DNA of 64,000 nucleotides, from contig OZ035962.1 of assembly GCA_964034945.1 (NCBI GenBank), positions 98,538,784 to 98,602,783 of the forward strand. Reading direction: 5' to 3'. The notes below the pieces were generated by a model. That model saw only the letters and a program-made list of their open reading frames with translations. It had not been told where the DNA came from and ran no database searches. Source of the DNA: Chrysopilus asiliformis. Lineage: Eukaryota; Arthropoda; Insecta; Diptera; Rhagionidae. Shown piece by piece: positions 36,776-49,949 of this stretch (positions within the stretch are counted from its first letter, which is position 1; each line of letters begins with the position of its first letter). Both the position numbers and the translations under genes were made by a program.

Positions 36776-38603
36776 AAACGGTAGTATCGAATGTTAAAAG
36801 TATTATTATTATTAAATTAAATATTGGAAAGTAATATTAATTAAATGGATGAATACATTTGGCGGAGTCTTCTGTACAATTCCGTTATTGGCCTGATGAA
36901 CACATAAACCCAAATTATGACTATTGCGCCTACCGCAAAGTATCGTTCCAACTCTGTTTTGTCTCCGTGATGCCACCAATGCCCTGTACAAACTACCAAG
37001 AGGATCGTAGCCGCAGATAGAATCATACTGATTAGGCCAGCTAGGGAATGTATAATCTTGGCGCAGACCGGACGAATGCATTTCCGCAGCGGGAAGCTAT
37101 ATTTGGCAAAGATGCCACCACAAGCGGTCAACACAATGCAGATGAAGGTCGCTAGTCCCACTTTTCCGTGGTTCGTATTGAAATTGATTTTGTTATTCCT
37201 GTATTTGACCACTTCGATTGCCAAGAACGCCAGCGACACACAAATCAAACTTCCGACTTGGAGCACCCAGTGAATTGTGACCTTTTTTTTGTACGAGCTC
37301 ACAGACCGGCTTATGAGCGAGTACTCAGCATAAACTAGAATTGCCTCTGACATGAGAAAAATAATCTACGAAGAAAGGGTTATTGACTGTTCTTTGATGA
37401 TGTGGATTGAATTCTTACCCCAATGGCCATTAAAGTCGGATGCCAGGCAAAAAGAGTTACTCCTTCGTCGTCGAAGGTCCAATAGATAAACATCACTGTC
37501 AAAAAAACGCAAAGAAGCTCGACTAGAACCACAAATCCCAGCGTATACCATGATTCCGACTTCTTCGGTCTGCGCATCGTGTCAACTGTTTCTCCATCGA
37601 ACGTTTCCAGCCTAATCTCGGCTTCGTGTTCTTCCAAATTGCTTTTAGTAGTCATCTTTATGAAAATTGAAAATCGACTGACTTAGGGGCGTCAGTTGAA
37701 TTGATCAAGACACTCTACGATTCGTGAAAATAAACTCTGATAATTATTTAAAATCCCCGTGGCCAAGTGTATTATTTTAGTTTTCTTACTTTTTGATAAA
37801 GAAAAAAACATAATATTTGAATTCCAGTCATAGCAAAAACCAAACAAAACGTATATCGCTTGCCGCAAAGCCGACCAAATGCGGATCGAATTGTTGCTTT
37901 GATTGAAAAATGCGATTATTCCCACTATCTTTTCTCTTCTAACCGCAATCCGCTTCCACATTTCGATAAACATTTGGCCATAGTAATTTTCCAATTTTGC
38001 TGTTGGCTTCTAAACGACAAAAAAGTCGTTACTGGTTTTGTATTTTGTTTATTCAAACATAAGATCGGTAAATTACTTTGTTTAGCAAAATCAAGCACGA
38101 AAAAAAAACAAAATTTAACATAATTTTCTCTTATTTGCAGATGTAGCAAATTGATTTTTGGAATTGTATAGAAAAATGAAACACATGAACCTTATTTTCT
38201 GCTCAATCAATTAAAAAGTGCCATTCTATTTAAATTATAGTAAAATGAACATTAAAATTAATTAAAATTATAGCCATAGGAAAGGCGGTATAGGGATTTA
38301 GTATTATGTTTTGCACACAACTTCGCGATCATTTTGCGCTCTAATACCTACGCAATTACCTGAGAATATGAGGTAAAATAAGTCGAAAAAGTAGTTTCTT
38401 ACTTTCCAAGTAGTACACAGGCTATTGAAATAATGTCGGAAATATATAATTTCTCATACAAGTTCTACCTTTGTACTGAGTAAATTAATTAGTTGGTTTA
38501 ATTTAAAAAAAAACTAGTAAAGACAGAGTGTAAAAATATTATTTTACACTATTTACTACACACATCAAAATCTTGTAGGAATACTTGTCACCCCTTGCGA
38601 TGT
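36727..38603 (-). repeat. Left arm of the cytochrome b561 inverted duplication
   Basis: This 1,877-bp arm pairs with 41529-43405 in inverted orientation. All paired coordinates sum to 80132, so there are no indels. One mismatch was noticed, near the inner end. It includes the whole gene and about 950 bp upstream. Confidence 0.95.
36841..37655 (-). CDS. Cytochrome b561 domain protein, copy 1 (CYB561D-like)
   Basis: The inferred exons are 37419-37655 and 36841-37365 (minus), joined in phase to 253 aa. Several membrane segments are visible (GFVVLVELLCVFLTVMFIYW, LICVSLAFLAIEVV, FICIVLTACGGIF, SMILSAATILLVVC and VGAIVIIWVYVFI). Histidines at residues 72 (AWHP), 111 (TIHW), 145 (NTNHGKVG) and 185 (KIIHSLAG) match the four haem-ligating positions of the cytochrome b561 core. 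Family members carry electrons across membranes, often from ascorbate to ferric iron or monodehydroascorbate. The predicted protein is identical to that of copy 2. Confidence 0.88.
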
Positions 38604-38606
38604 CCT

Positions 38607-39988
38607 CATTTTTCTGCCGTGTGCACACGGTTCGCTTTATCTGGATTCATAAACGGGTTTCATCAACAAAACTAAACGACAGGTTTCAACGACCAGACTC
38701 AAAAACCGGTTTGCTCTTTTTGGTTTCCCTCCCCACGGCGTCCCTCACCCTCACGACTGACGTGCCGCCTCAAAGTGAGGCCTAATGTAAACACACCCAA
38801 ATAGCATTTTAGGCAGCAAATATGATGTTTATCCCCATAGTTCGTCACCATGCAGATCACGGCGATAAGCAATTTATGTAGAAAACACGTCCTTAGTCGT
38901 GCGTATGAGACGCGCAACGACACACATAGTGGGGAACACTTTTCTGCGGTTTGCTACGTCGCAAATATAACGACAGGGACGTAATTAGTAGCCTCATGCG
39001 CGAGCGTCATCTGACGTGCATATCACACAATTACACAAATCATCGAGCGGGTTTTCTTTCTCCCTCGAATTCTTACTTAGCTTGGGTGAGTCAACAGAGA
39101 TGAACAATAAAAACGTAAACAGAAACGAACAAGAAAAATCTAATGGCGATAAATTAATGGAAACTTTTTGTGGAGTATTATTTTATAATGGACTTTTCTT
39201 CCGATTGCATGTCGTGATTTTAATTGCCATTAAAATTTTTCGGCAATATTGGATCTGAAATTTAAACAAATTTTAATGGGCCATCAAATTATTTAGTTTT
39301 TAATGAAAAATTTCTTTAATTTTATTTTACCGGTCAAATTTATTTTTTCTTTTGCAATAAAATTTTGATGCCAATAAAATTGCGCTGTTTCAAAAATGTC
39401 TGCTATCCACTTTTTATGCAATATCCTTCAGTCATTCGCCTGAAATAAGAAATTTAATTCTCGAAACGTAATCGTTTTCATCAAACGTCAATGGGAAATA
39501 TGGCGGCTGAAGGCATCAATTTTTTTTGGTGTTTCTTAGACGGGGAGCTTTAATGAAACTTTAGTGGTAGCAGTTTCGTCACTTTTTCCATCACACGCTT
39601 CTTCAAAATTAAACTGACGTTCAGGCTCCACAGCCAATCACTATTTCGGCCCGAAAACCATCAAATGCTGCTCTATCGCCGCAGGATTTTCATGAAGCGA
39701 ATGTTGCCCCAAAGATCGTGCTCGTCACTTCTTTCGCTTCTTTTACGCGGATGTGAATTATAGGTGTAAATTTTTAATCCCGATTGTGTAAATTTCTACT
39801 CTTTCAAGTCGCAAAGAACAAATCTCATGTTCCCGTACTTTTCGATGCTGTTTGGGCAGTCCTTAAAATTATCGGTCGCAAACCGGTTTTTGAGTCTGGT
39901 CGTTGAAACCTGTCGTTTAGTTTTGTTGATGAAACCCGTTTATGAATCCAGATAAAGCGAACCGTGTGCACACGGCAGAAAAATGAGG
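38607..39988. repeat. Inverted repeat pair (38607-38713 and 39880-39988)
   Basis: Both arms carry TCTGCCGTGTGCACACGG, CATAAACGGGTTTCATC and ACTCAAAAACCGGTTT in opposite orientation. A further shared piece, GACGTGCCGCCTCAAA, appears near 38759 and 39992 in the same orientation. They look like fragments of one DNA transposon family. Confidence 0.75.
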
Positions 39989-40026
39989 AAAGACGTGCCG
40001 CCTCAAAATGAGTCCTAATGTAAAAA

Positions 40027-40638
40027 CAGTCCATGATTATCAAAACAACATAAAATAAAAAAATATGACTAGAAAAAACATTTTTAACTGAAAACAAAGT
40101 GAAAATTTGGATTTTATTTTCATATACAATATCTTTATTTAGGTTTAAAAAAATGTATTTATTAACATTTGGATTGTCGTTTGCAGTCAACTGCAGGCTT
40201 GCAGAACGCCGTCCAAATCTATTGCGCCGTGTTCACTCGATTTATAAAATAAAAGAACTCTGCCATTGACGCTCGCATACATTTTCGCAGTGTGAAACAC
40301 CCGTCGTAGATGAAAAAAAGTTCTTGTTTCTAGTGCAAAGAAGTGATTTTTCCATCTACGACGGGTGTTTCACACTGCGAAAATGTATGCGAGCGTCAAT
40401 GGCAGAGTTCTTTTATTTTATAAATCGAGTGAACACGGCGCAATAGATTTGGACGGCGTTCTGCAAGCGTGCAGTCGACTGCAAACGACAATCTCAATGT
40501 TAATAAATAACTTTTTTTTAAAACTAAATAAAGATATTGTATATGAAAATAAAATCCAAATTTTCACTTTGTTTTCAATTAAAAATAAATATACCAGTCA
40601 TATTTTTTTTTATTTTATGTTGTTTTAATAATCACGGA
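40027..40638. repeat. Large palindrome containing two opposed copies of the MYASVNG open frame
   Basis: The arms 40027-40312 and 40351-40638 are inverted copies with a few percent divergence, around a loop of about 38 bases. Each holds the sequence that encodes MYASVNGRVLLFYKSS. The right copy keeps the frame open; the left copy has several substitutions. The right arm is nearly identical to 36472-36723. Confidence 0.85.
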
Positions 40639-40949
40639 TAACATGTAAGAACTAAAATCGTCTTATGAATTGTAACGTTTTTTAATTCAATTAACTATAG
40701 TATTTTTTATACTTTATATGAAAATCATAAAGTTAGATTCAATATTAGATTTATTAATATGTATATCGTTGCTAACGCATCGAACCAATCGTCTGACACA
40801 AAAATGAACTACAACAGGATGTTTGGGATGACAAAAGACTTTGATTTCTAAATGTCCGTCGGTATATGCTTCTGTCTGTCTATCCGTAAACACAACTTCC
40901 AAAAGGATTGAAATTTTCTGCAATTGCGTTTCTTTTGTAAATAGTAAGG

Positions 40950-41208
40950 CTAAAGCTCGATCCAGACTACACGATGTACGGGGTACGAGATACGAGGTTT
41001 TTGGTTTCCTCGTACATGGAACTGCATCCACACTGCACAGGGTTTTGCTCATTCGTGTACGCGGTTACCACGTACGAGGATAATCAAACAGCTTCTGATT
41101 TTACTCACTATGTGAAACCATGTGCAAATTTCCCATCCAAACACTCGATGTTCGGGGTACGTGCCAACCTCGTACCCCGTACATCGTGTAGTCTGGATCG
41201 AGCTTTAG
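40950..41208. mobile_element. MITE with 38-bp terminal inverted repeats
   Basis: The left end CTAAAGCTCGATCCAGACTA is mirrored exactly by the right end at 41171-41208. The interior of about 180 bp is non-coding, with further internal repeats of GGGGTACG and CGTAC. No clear target-site duplication was seen. Confidence 0.88.
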
Positions 41209-41528
41209 TTCTTGAACCGGAACCATTCCTTCCACTATGCTATACAAACGAAATAGAGTGGTCATCAACACTTAATAAACTGTGCTACTGAGTAGGACAG
41301 TATATTAACTCCAATTGGAATAGTCTATTAGACCAGTTAGAACAGTTTTTTCACCAGATTAGAAAACTAGTTTTTATCAAAAAAAAAAATACTTTCGATA
41401 AAATCTTAATAATGGAATGTCGATCATGTTGAAAAAATTGTGAATCATACCTCAATTTTGTTTATTAGTTTCGGCTTTCAACGAAGCTTTCGTAAACATA
41501 AATATTCAATTACGAATTTTGCTAATTT

Positions 41529-43405
41529 ACATCGCAAGGGGTGAGAAGTATTCCTACAAGATTTTGATGTGTGTAGTAAATAGTGTAAAATAATATTTTT
41601 ACACTCTGTCTTTACTAGTTTTTTTTTAAATTAAACCAACTAATTAATTTACTCAGTACAAAGGTAGAACTTGTATGAGAAATTATATATTTCCGACATT
41701 ATTTCAATAGCCTGTGTACTACTTGGAAAGTAAGAAACTACTTTTTCGACTTATTTTACCTCATATTCTCAGGTAATTGCGTAGGTATTAGAGCGCAAAA
41801 TGATCGCGAAGTTGTGTGCAAAACATAATACTAAATCCCTATACCGCCTTTCCTATGGCTATAATTTTAATTAATTTTAATGTTCATTTTACTATAATTT
41901 AAATAGAATGGCACTTTTTAATTGATTGAGCAGAAAATAAGGTTCATGTGTTTCATTTTTCTATACAATTCCAAAAATCAATTTGCTACATCTGCAAATA
42001 AGAGAAAATTATGTTAAATTTTGTTTTTTTTTCGTGCTTGATTTTGCTAAACAAAGTAATTTACCGATCTTATGTTTGAATAAACAAAATACAAAACCAG
42101 TAACGACTTTTTTGTCGTTTAGAAGCCAACAGCAAAATTGGAAAATTACTATGGCCAAATGTTTATCGAAATGTGGAAGCGGATTGCGGTTAGAAGAGAA
42201 AAGATAGTGGGAATAATCGCATTTTTCAATCAAAGCAACAATTCGATCCGCATTTGGTCGGCTTTGCGGCAAGCGATATACGTTTTGTTTGGTTTTTGCT
42301 ATGACTGGAATTCAAATATTATGTTTTTTTCTTTATCAAAAAGTAAGAAAACTAAAATAATACACTTGGCCACGGGGATTTTAAATAATTATCAGAGTTT
42401 ATTTTCACGAATCGTAGAGTGTCTTGATCAATTCAACTGACGCCCCTAAGTCAGTCGATTTTCAATTTTCATAAAGATGACTACTAAAAGCAATTTGGAA
42501 GAACACGAAGCCGAGATTAGGCTGGAAACGTTCGATGGAGAAACAGTTGACACGATGCGCAGACCGAAGAAGTCGGAATCATGGTATACGCTGGGATTTG
42601 TGGTTCTAGTCGAGCTTCTTTGCGTTTTTTTGACAGTGATGTTTATCTATTGGACCTTCGACGACGAAGGAGTAACTCTTTTTGCCTGGCATCCGACTTT
42701 AATGGCCATTGGGGTAAGAATTCAATCCACATCATCAAAGAACAGTCAATAACCCTTTCTTCGTAGATTATTTTTCTCATGTCAGAGGCAATTCTAGTTT
42801 ATGCTGAGTACTCGCTCATAAGCCGGTCTGTGAGCTCGTACAAAAAAAAGGTCACAATTCACTGGGTGCTCCAAGTCGGAAGTTTGATTTGTGTGTCGCT
42901 GGCGTTCTTGGCAATCGAAGTGGTCAAATACAGGAATAACAAAATCAATTTCAATACGAACCACGGAAAAGTGGGACTAGCGACCTTCATCTGCATTGTG
43001 TTGACCGCTTGTGGTGGCATCTTTGCCAAATATAGCTTCCCGCTGCGGAAATGCATTCGTCCGGTCTGCGCCAAGATTATACATTCCCTAGCTGGCCTAA
43101 TCAGTATGATTCTATCTGCGGCTACGATCCTCTTGGTAGTTTGTACAGGGCATTGGTGGCATCACGGAGACAAAACAGAGTTGGAACGATACTTTGCGGT
43201 AGGCGCAATAGTCATAATTTGGGTTTATGTGTTCATCAGGCCAATAACGGAATTGTACAGAAGACTCCGCCAAATGTATTCATCCATTTAATTAATATTA
43301 CTTTCCAATATTTAATTTAATAATAATAATACTTTTAACATTCGATACTACCGTTTTCAGGTAATCTCAAATAGATGCTCAATGGTATTATTAACATTGA
43401 AAGAC
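41529..43405 (+). repeat. Right arm of the cytochrome b561 inverted duplication
   Basis: This is the partner of 36727-38603. The match ends at ACATCGCAAGG on the inner side and at GAAAGAC on the outer side. A 100-codon open frame at 42138-42440, also present in the left arm, is not clearly protein-like and is treated as 5' flank. Confidence 0.95.
42477..43291 (+). CDS. Cytochrome b561 domain protein, copy 2 (CYB561D-like)
   Basis: The inferred exons are 42477-42713 and 42767-43291, separated by a 53-bp intron (GTAAGA to CGTAG). The 253-aa product is identical to that of copy 1, including the four haem histidines. Both genes have intact frames, splice sites and equal upstream flanks, so both may be expressed. 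They transcribe away from each other. Confidence 0.88.
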
Positions 43406-44813
43406 CGAATTTAAATACAAAACTATGTGATAATTTTTGGAATTTTTCATTATTATAAGAAGAATACTTACAAAATTTACTTGTTTTTTCATAAAAAAAA
43501 TCAATATTTAAGATACCAAACCATCCTTCGTTTGTAACAAATTTTTAAAGTATGTAATGTTCTTTTGATATAAAAACTTTTTTGAATACAATTGTGTACA
43601 AATCGGTAGTTTTGTTAGTTTTTAACTTTTTGAATTAAATTTATTTAAAAGATCTTTTATATGTTCTTTTTATTGACTGTTGTATTTAAAAAAAATGGTT
43701 CACGCAGAAAAGGGTAATAATAAGGAAACGAGTACGATTGAAAAACGGATTGGAAATCTTAGCAAACGGATTGGAAATCTTAGTGATTTCAACAATTCTG
43801 GCACTATTAGTAGCAATAAATCAAATTTTTAAAGTTTTTCGTGCTCGTTTTTCAAATTGGTGGCCATTTTTACACGTCCCATTGTCCACTCTTGAGATTA
43901 TAGACTCTCCTATTTCGGCCAAGCGTTTTTCCTAGCTATTGCATTCATTCTGTCCACTAATTTTTAGCCCTGGAAATATGCTCAGCTCTGGGACGGTTTT
44001 TAATGGAAACTCTCAAACAAAAACAGGAATTAGTACGCAATTAGAACGTTTCTAATTAACATGCAGTCAGTAAAATATTTGTTTTTGTTGAAGATTTATT
44101 GAAACTAGCTAACAAGTATATGGTGATACGTTATCATTTTTAATGTAAAAAAATAGCATAAAAAATCAACCTTTGCGCTAAAATCCATCATTTGACATCA
44201 ATTAATTTTGACAAATAATTTTGATCGTCTAAATGGGACCTTAGATTAGAACAGTCGCTGTTAACATTTTTTCAAATTAACTAAAACTACCCCATTCCAA
44301 ATTTCTTTAACTCTCTCCGTGGCAAAAATAATTGATCAAGAGCTAAAATGTCGAATATATTCGACAAAAACACGGAGAGGGTTAATACACTAGTTATGAG
44401 TTTTTACTTATATTTAACGATTACAGTGGTTTTAGTAATTATTTGTGGTAGTTAATGAAATTTTCAAAGTTGGTAGTTAAATCTATGCAAATTATTTGGC
44501 AGTTAAATCCATACAACTTCCTACTTTTTTACGATAATTGCGCTTATTTTTTTAAATAGCGATATACTCCAGCGAAAAGAAAAAAAGATTGTACGGCAAG
44601 CATACAGGTACTTTAACGGGGTATTTATTAAGGGTAATCTGATATTCGAAAAACCTCCACTAAACTACCTGACTCACCCAAAGCTGAGAAATTGTCAATA
44701 AGAAGAAGAAGTGTTTTAGAAGTGGCTGCTGCGTCGAGTTTTCTCAGTTTATTTTCGTTAATCCAGTGGGAATCGGTTACGAAGAGTATTCTTATGACAA
44801 GGAAACAATCGAA
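43406..44813. other. Intergenic region and 5' flank of MED1
   Basis: AT-rich DNA without a supportable gene. A 21-bp unit, ACGGATTGGAAATCTTAGC with flanking A, is duplicated at 43743-43784. The last 200 bp should hold the MED1 promoter and 5' UTR. Confidence 0.45.
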
Positions 44814-47800
44814 ATGAGTTCGCTGAGTGGCAAACAGAGCGGTGAGTACGGATCTGTCCGTTCCGTGGACGGCCAATCACCTGTTCCACTTTTTGTAGAA
44901 ATGGGGCCCTTGGCCGCAGCCGACAAGAATAAGCAATGGCAACGAGAATTGTTGATGGAGCGCCTCCGCTCGCACTCCTCGCAGCACAAGACTTTCCCGG
45001 AGCTGTCGAAGGCGATGCGAATGTCGATGTTAGAGAAACGCTACGCCCTAGACTCGGTGGAGAAGTCGAATTTGCAGAAATGTTTGGATAGCATGCAGCA
45101 TTGTATTAAGGTGACGACTCGCCAGGGCCTAATCGAGCGGCTGGAGAGTCTGTCGCGGCAATTGGGGCTCAAGTTTATGGAGGACACTTCGGGGCTGTTC
45201 ATCTCCTCGGACATGTTCTACTTGGAAATCATATTGGATCCGAATGGTACCGTTAGCGACGTCAAAGTGCACCACGAATGCAAGGTAAGTCCTAGATTAT
45301 CGCTGGTAAGATGTTTGTTCTGAAATTCGGGCTATGTTTTTGCAGATCGAGCAACAGTCGTGCAGTGAGCTCGTCACTTGCTTGTTAAAGGGCGACTTCA
45401 CTGATTTCACGAATCAGTTGGAGGGCCTATCGTCAATATACCAGCTGAATGCCGAGCCGAAAATCAAAAGCAAGGCGTTCGTTGCTCTGCAAGCAATGGA
45501 AACGGATTTATATAACTTATTCTCGGTTCAGGACTTTCATAAAGATGCTCAGGTCGTGCTTCTCGAATCGATCGTTGGAATCGTTCAGAAACGTCGTGGT
45601 GGCCACCCAATGAAATTAACATATTTCGTGCCACCTTATGAACTTTTAGACCTGGAAACGAAATCCTTGTTATCGCTTTCAGTTGATCTGATCGCAGCGA
45701 AAAACATCGGAATGAGTGTCACTGTAAATTTAGAGGCGTCTTCGGCTAATAAACTGCAAATTCTACCTACGGTTTCATTTAAGAAAGATACTCAGGGAGT
45801 TAGTATTCCGGTCTATTCACAAATGTCGCCAGCTAATTCAACAATGCTACCTGCGACTTTCGTCCTTCGTCTTAACAAACCCTTGCCATTGTGCCAGAAC
45901 CTGAGGGCGCAGATTATACAGACGACTGAATTGAATTTTGGCGATAATAAGCCACTTGGTTCAGTCATGGACTTGATTGTGCAGAATGCATCCAATGGAC
46001 AATTACAGACCGCATCGAAGGGGCTTTTTGTCACTCTACCAGATCAAATGCATTGCTATTTTCTAACCGAAAATCGGCAAATGGAGGTACATCTACAATA
46101 AACGATATTTGTTCGAGTTTGAGGATCACTTTTTGTTTTTTTTTTCAGGCAACTCTCGTGACTAGCGTACCGTTTACAGAGCCCGGGCATGTGCCCCAAA
46201 TTATCAGTTTACTCCGACAACAGGCAATTTTCTACACGCTTTTGGCTAGTTGTATTCGAACTCAAAACAAAATTACTGGTAAGATTAAAGTTGCAGAATC
46301 GAATTATATAAATGTGATTAACATTATTATGTTTTCAGATTTGGATGGAATTTCCATGTTGGAAGTAAACGCATCATCAATTCATCAGGTGTCTGTAGCG
46401 CTGGAACATCCCTTCGAAGAGTCCATGGCAACAGTCGAGTTCGATTTGAGTGATCCGATCAATGTAACTTGCAGGATATACTCATTAACGAATAATTACG
46501 ATGCAATAGCTATAAAATTATCAAAAATTGTACAAAAATCGATGTCGATTCCGATCACCATTCGATCACTTTTGAAATTTTGGGAACAGGAGCAAATGAA
46601 GGGTTTCCATCGAAGTCTAGAGAACGGAAATTTTAATTTGCCCCTGGGACCAACCGATCCAGGAGGTCGGGGCCATGAATTTCGGGATCTCAAAGAGAAA
46701 AACGAAAGAAATTCAAATGGTGGATTCCCATCGAATGGGAGACAGTTTTTTCATCCATCCGGTGTTATGATGAGCAGCAATGAAACATTTAACGAAAGCA
46801 ATGTGAATATGTTCGAAGCGCCAGCCGATGGCAATATAATAATGTCACAGTTTGCTGTTAAAACTGCCAACGATGCCAATCTCAATGATGTAACAATGGC
46901 GAATACCAAAGAAATTTCCCCAGTTGTTGGGGAGGATTTTTATAAGAGCCCAAAGAGTAAAGTAGATCTAATTAATAGTCAGACTGTTACCGATAATAGT
47001 GACTCCAACTCTTTGGGTAAATCGACAAAAACCTCGGATCAAGGAGTCGCTACAACATCAACAACAGCTGTACCAACAGAATTTCAATTGCAACAGGAAA
47101 AACCTACAAGTTTTCCAATCAAGGAGATGGAAGGGACAGTTGCGAAAACGGAAACAAAAGATGAGAGTAATTTAGGAGCAGCAGAAAAGCATTCAATTAT
47201 TGAAAGTACTGCATCGAAACCGCGATCTACGGAAGCTCCAGTGCGATCGTCAGTTAGTATTACACCAGTTACTGCTGCCGGCATTGAATTTAATACGGTT
47301 TTATCTAATATGGGCTTAGAACGACGTCCTGGCATTGAAATAATTCCAATTTCTGCCTCTGCAACGCCCAGCTTGCCAACTTCCATCACAATCACACCGA
47401 TAAATTCTAGCAAAGTTGAGAAGAAGTCAAGTTCGAGTAAGAAATCCGAAGATCGTTCGAAGAGCGATCGAAAACGCAAAAGAAAACGCGAAGAATCCGC
47501 AATGGGGCCACCAGAAAAAGTCATCGGTAAGTCAGATGCACTCAATCGTCCAGTAAGTGTTAGTATTAAATCGGCTGATGGGGCTCCAGTGTCTCCATCA
47601 GGGATTTTGCGAAAATTTTCATCTTCACCTATTCCGAGACCTCCATCGGCATCCACAGCAACATCTTCGTCATCTGCTGGCAGCAGTGCGAGTGCCAGCG
47701 GCAGTGGAAAGCCAAGTCCCAAGCATTCACCCGTACAAAATAGCCCGAAACATATCCCCAGTGGAATTCACAGTCCTAAAGGATCTCCGTATGGCACAGC

Positions 47801-49949
47801 TTCGCCCAAGCATTCGTCGTCGGGAAGTTCGGGTAAACCCAGCATGTCTGCGTTGAAGTCAGCCGCCAACTCGCCAAATTCCAAAAGTGATAAAACGATA
47901 AGCAAGTCTACGTCTTCTTCGTCTACTTCTACATCCTCAGGCAAGGAACGCGGCGACAAAGACAAGGAGAAGGATCGGAGCAATCGAACAATGTCGGGGG
48001 GTGCAAGTCCTAAACTGAAAACGTCCACAATTAAACTGAAACAAATCGATTTGAGTGCAGTATTTTTACCCGCCAACGAGCAAATATTCGAGGAGAACAG
48101 CGTGCAATTAGCTACCAGCGGAGGGCAGCCACTGGACGCATTAGCTGCGAAGTCTTTGGCTTCCGGTGGACTTCCTGGATCGCAGAATAAAGTTCGAAAG
48201 GGTTCTCTAAGTGCCGTCATCGATAAATTGAAATCAGCACAGACACCCAACGACGATATTGTAGGCGGTAGCCAAATGCCTTCCCAACAACAGAAAGCCG
48301 AATCAGATGACAGTCAATCCAGCGGTAAGGAGAAGTCACCGTCTAGCAGTGCGGGCAACAAATGTTTAGTAGGTGCGAGTACTTCATCTGGTATTGCAGC
48401 CACACCAACCAACACTCAAAACTCAGAATATATGGTTAAGCCAAGCTTAGATGGTATGAAAATAACAATAAACAAGACACGTACAAAAGACGTTTCATCA
48501 TCCAACAATAAGACACATTTATCTTCATCATCAGCTTCAACCACAACATCGAACGTTCCATCAACCCAGTCATCGCTATCATCTACATCGTCCTCATTGT
48601 CATCAAATACATCCGCAAACATTTTTTCAAAACTAACATCGAGTGGAAGTAGCTCGCCGAAGCGAACTACGGGCCTGAAGCCGGGCGTAAATAGTGGGCC
48701 GGCTTCGAAGAAAGCACAACTAGCACAAAGCACGTCGAAGAGTTCAAATACAGCCGCTGCACAATCGAGTCTCGGCAAAGGTACCTTTCAAAAGTCCAAT
48801 TCGTCGGGTAATTTACCCTCGTCCAAGAGTTCTGTTTCGTCACTCAGTAAATCATTCAATTCGAACTCAATGAATTCGTCGGATTTCTTCAAAAAGGACA
48901 AATCAGGCAAATCGAAGAGCACAATCGGTGATAAGCCATTGAATCCACGCACAGATCCAACAGACGTGATGAAATTGCTTCGGTTCGCGTCGTCCTCGAA
49001 TTCGATGGACGGTTTTATGAAATCCCTTAATACGAAATTTCAAATACCGAAACTATCAGCTCGCAATACCGCCGAAGGTGGTGATTCTAAAAAGGATCCC
49101 AATCGAACGGCAGCAGGTGGCGGCAGCACTTCAGCTCCCACTACTCCAGTGTTGGCTTTAACGCCCTCTCCGCCTGCTGCCATCAGCAATAATAGCTGCG
49201 GCAGCAATAGCAGTTCAAGCAATGACGCAACCACTAAAGCATTCAATGACATCATGACATCCAAGTATCCTTTTTCCATTGGGAAACTGCCCATGGAATC
49301 GCTGCAAAATAGCCTCTCCATGACAAACAATTCGTTTTCGAAATTTTCGAATTTCTATCAATCGAACGCGTCAAAATATCCCACCGATGCGACGTCGTCA
49401 TTCCCCAAAGATATCCCATTGCTGTCGAAGTCGCCGAGCACAGAAACGCTTATGAGTTCGGCGGCGACTGCCCAAAGAGATTTCCCCGTTAAGCATTTGT
49501 CATCTTCGACCCCATCGACACCTTTACACATGACACACTCACCGTTTACTTCACCGGTTGGCTCTCTAATAATGAACAACAGCACTTCGCCGGTATATCG
49601 TCCATCCCCTTCAGCGTCGCCGAATGTCCAAAACGATGAAATGACGATGCGACCACCATCCGCGCCATGTGCTGTTGATATGACCAAAACAACCGAATTG
49701 GATCTCAGTTTGAGGCACGACAGTAAGAACCCCCTCAATTGTACACCGTCAACGTTAAGGAAGCCGGCCGCATCCGTTCTTCCACCACCGAAAATGTCCT
49801 TCCCTGCTTCACCATCCGTTTCTGTTCATATTGTCAAGTCGCCGGTTCCATCGCCCTTGATGGTGATACCATCGCCGCATTCGAATTCGCCGTGTATCAC
49901 AGACGACGAACTTATGGATGAGGCTCTGGTCGGGATTAGTGGGAAATGA
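44814..49949 (+). CDS. MED1: Mediator complex subunit 1 (MED1/TRAP220), 4 exons
   Basis: The inferred exons are 44814-45284, 45346-46086, 46149-46278 and 46339-49949 (1,650 aa). The first ATG in frame gives [14 protein letters not shown]. The N-terminal 560 residues are the Med1 domain, for example [64 protein letters not shown] and [17 protein letters not shown]. The remaining 1,100 residues are Ser/Thr/Pro-rich and disordered. They carry a basic nuclear-localisation stretch, [12 protein letters not shown], several SPKHSP-type repeats, and an acidic end [17 protein letters not shown]1 is the nuclear-receptor and activator contact subunit of the Mediator complex and acts with RNA polymerase II. 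Vertebrate-type LXXLL receptor boxes were not seen. Confidence 0.93.

Larger units (their letters stand above)
38604..41528. other. Spacer between the two cytochrome b561 genes
   Basis: The 2.9-kb spacer is a mosaic of repeats: an inverted pair at 38607-38713 and 39880-39988, a large palindrome at about 40027-40638, and a MITE at 40950-41208. The stretch 38800-39880 holds no gene I can support. Confidence 0.6.

Noticed and set aside
42138..42440. 100-codon open frame upstream of cytochrome b561, present in both arms
   Set aside because: Its conservation is explained by the duplication. It has no recognisable domain and no splice link to the gene, and it overlaps likely 5' flank.
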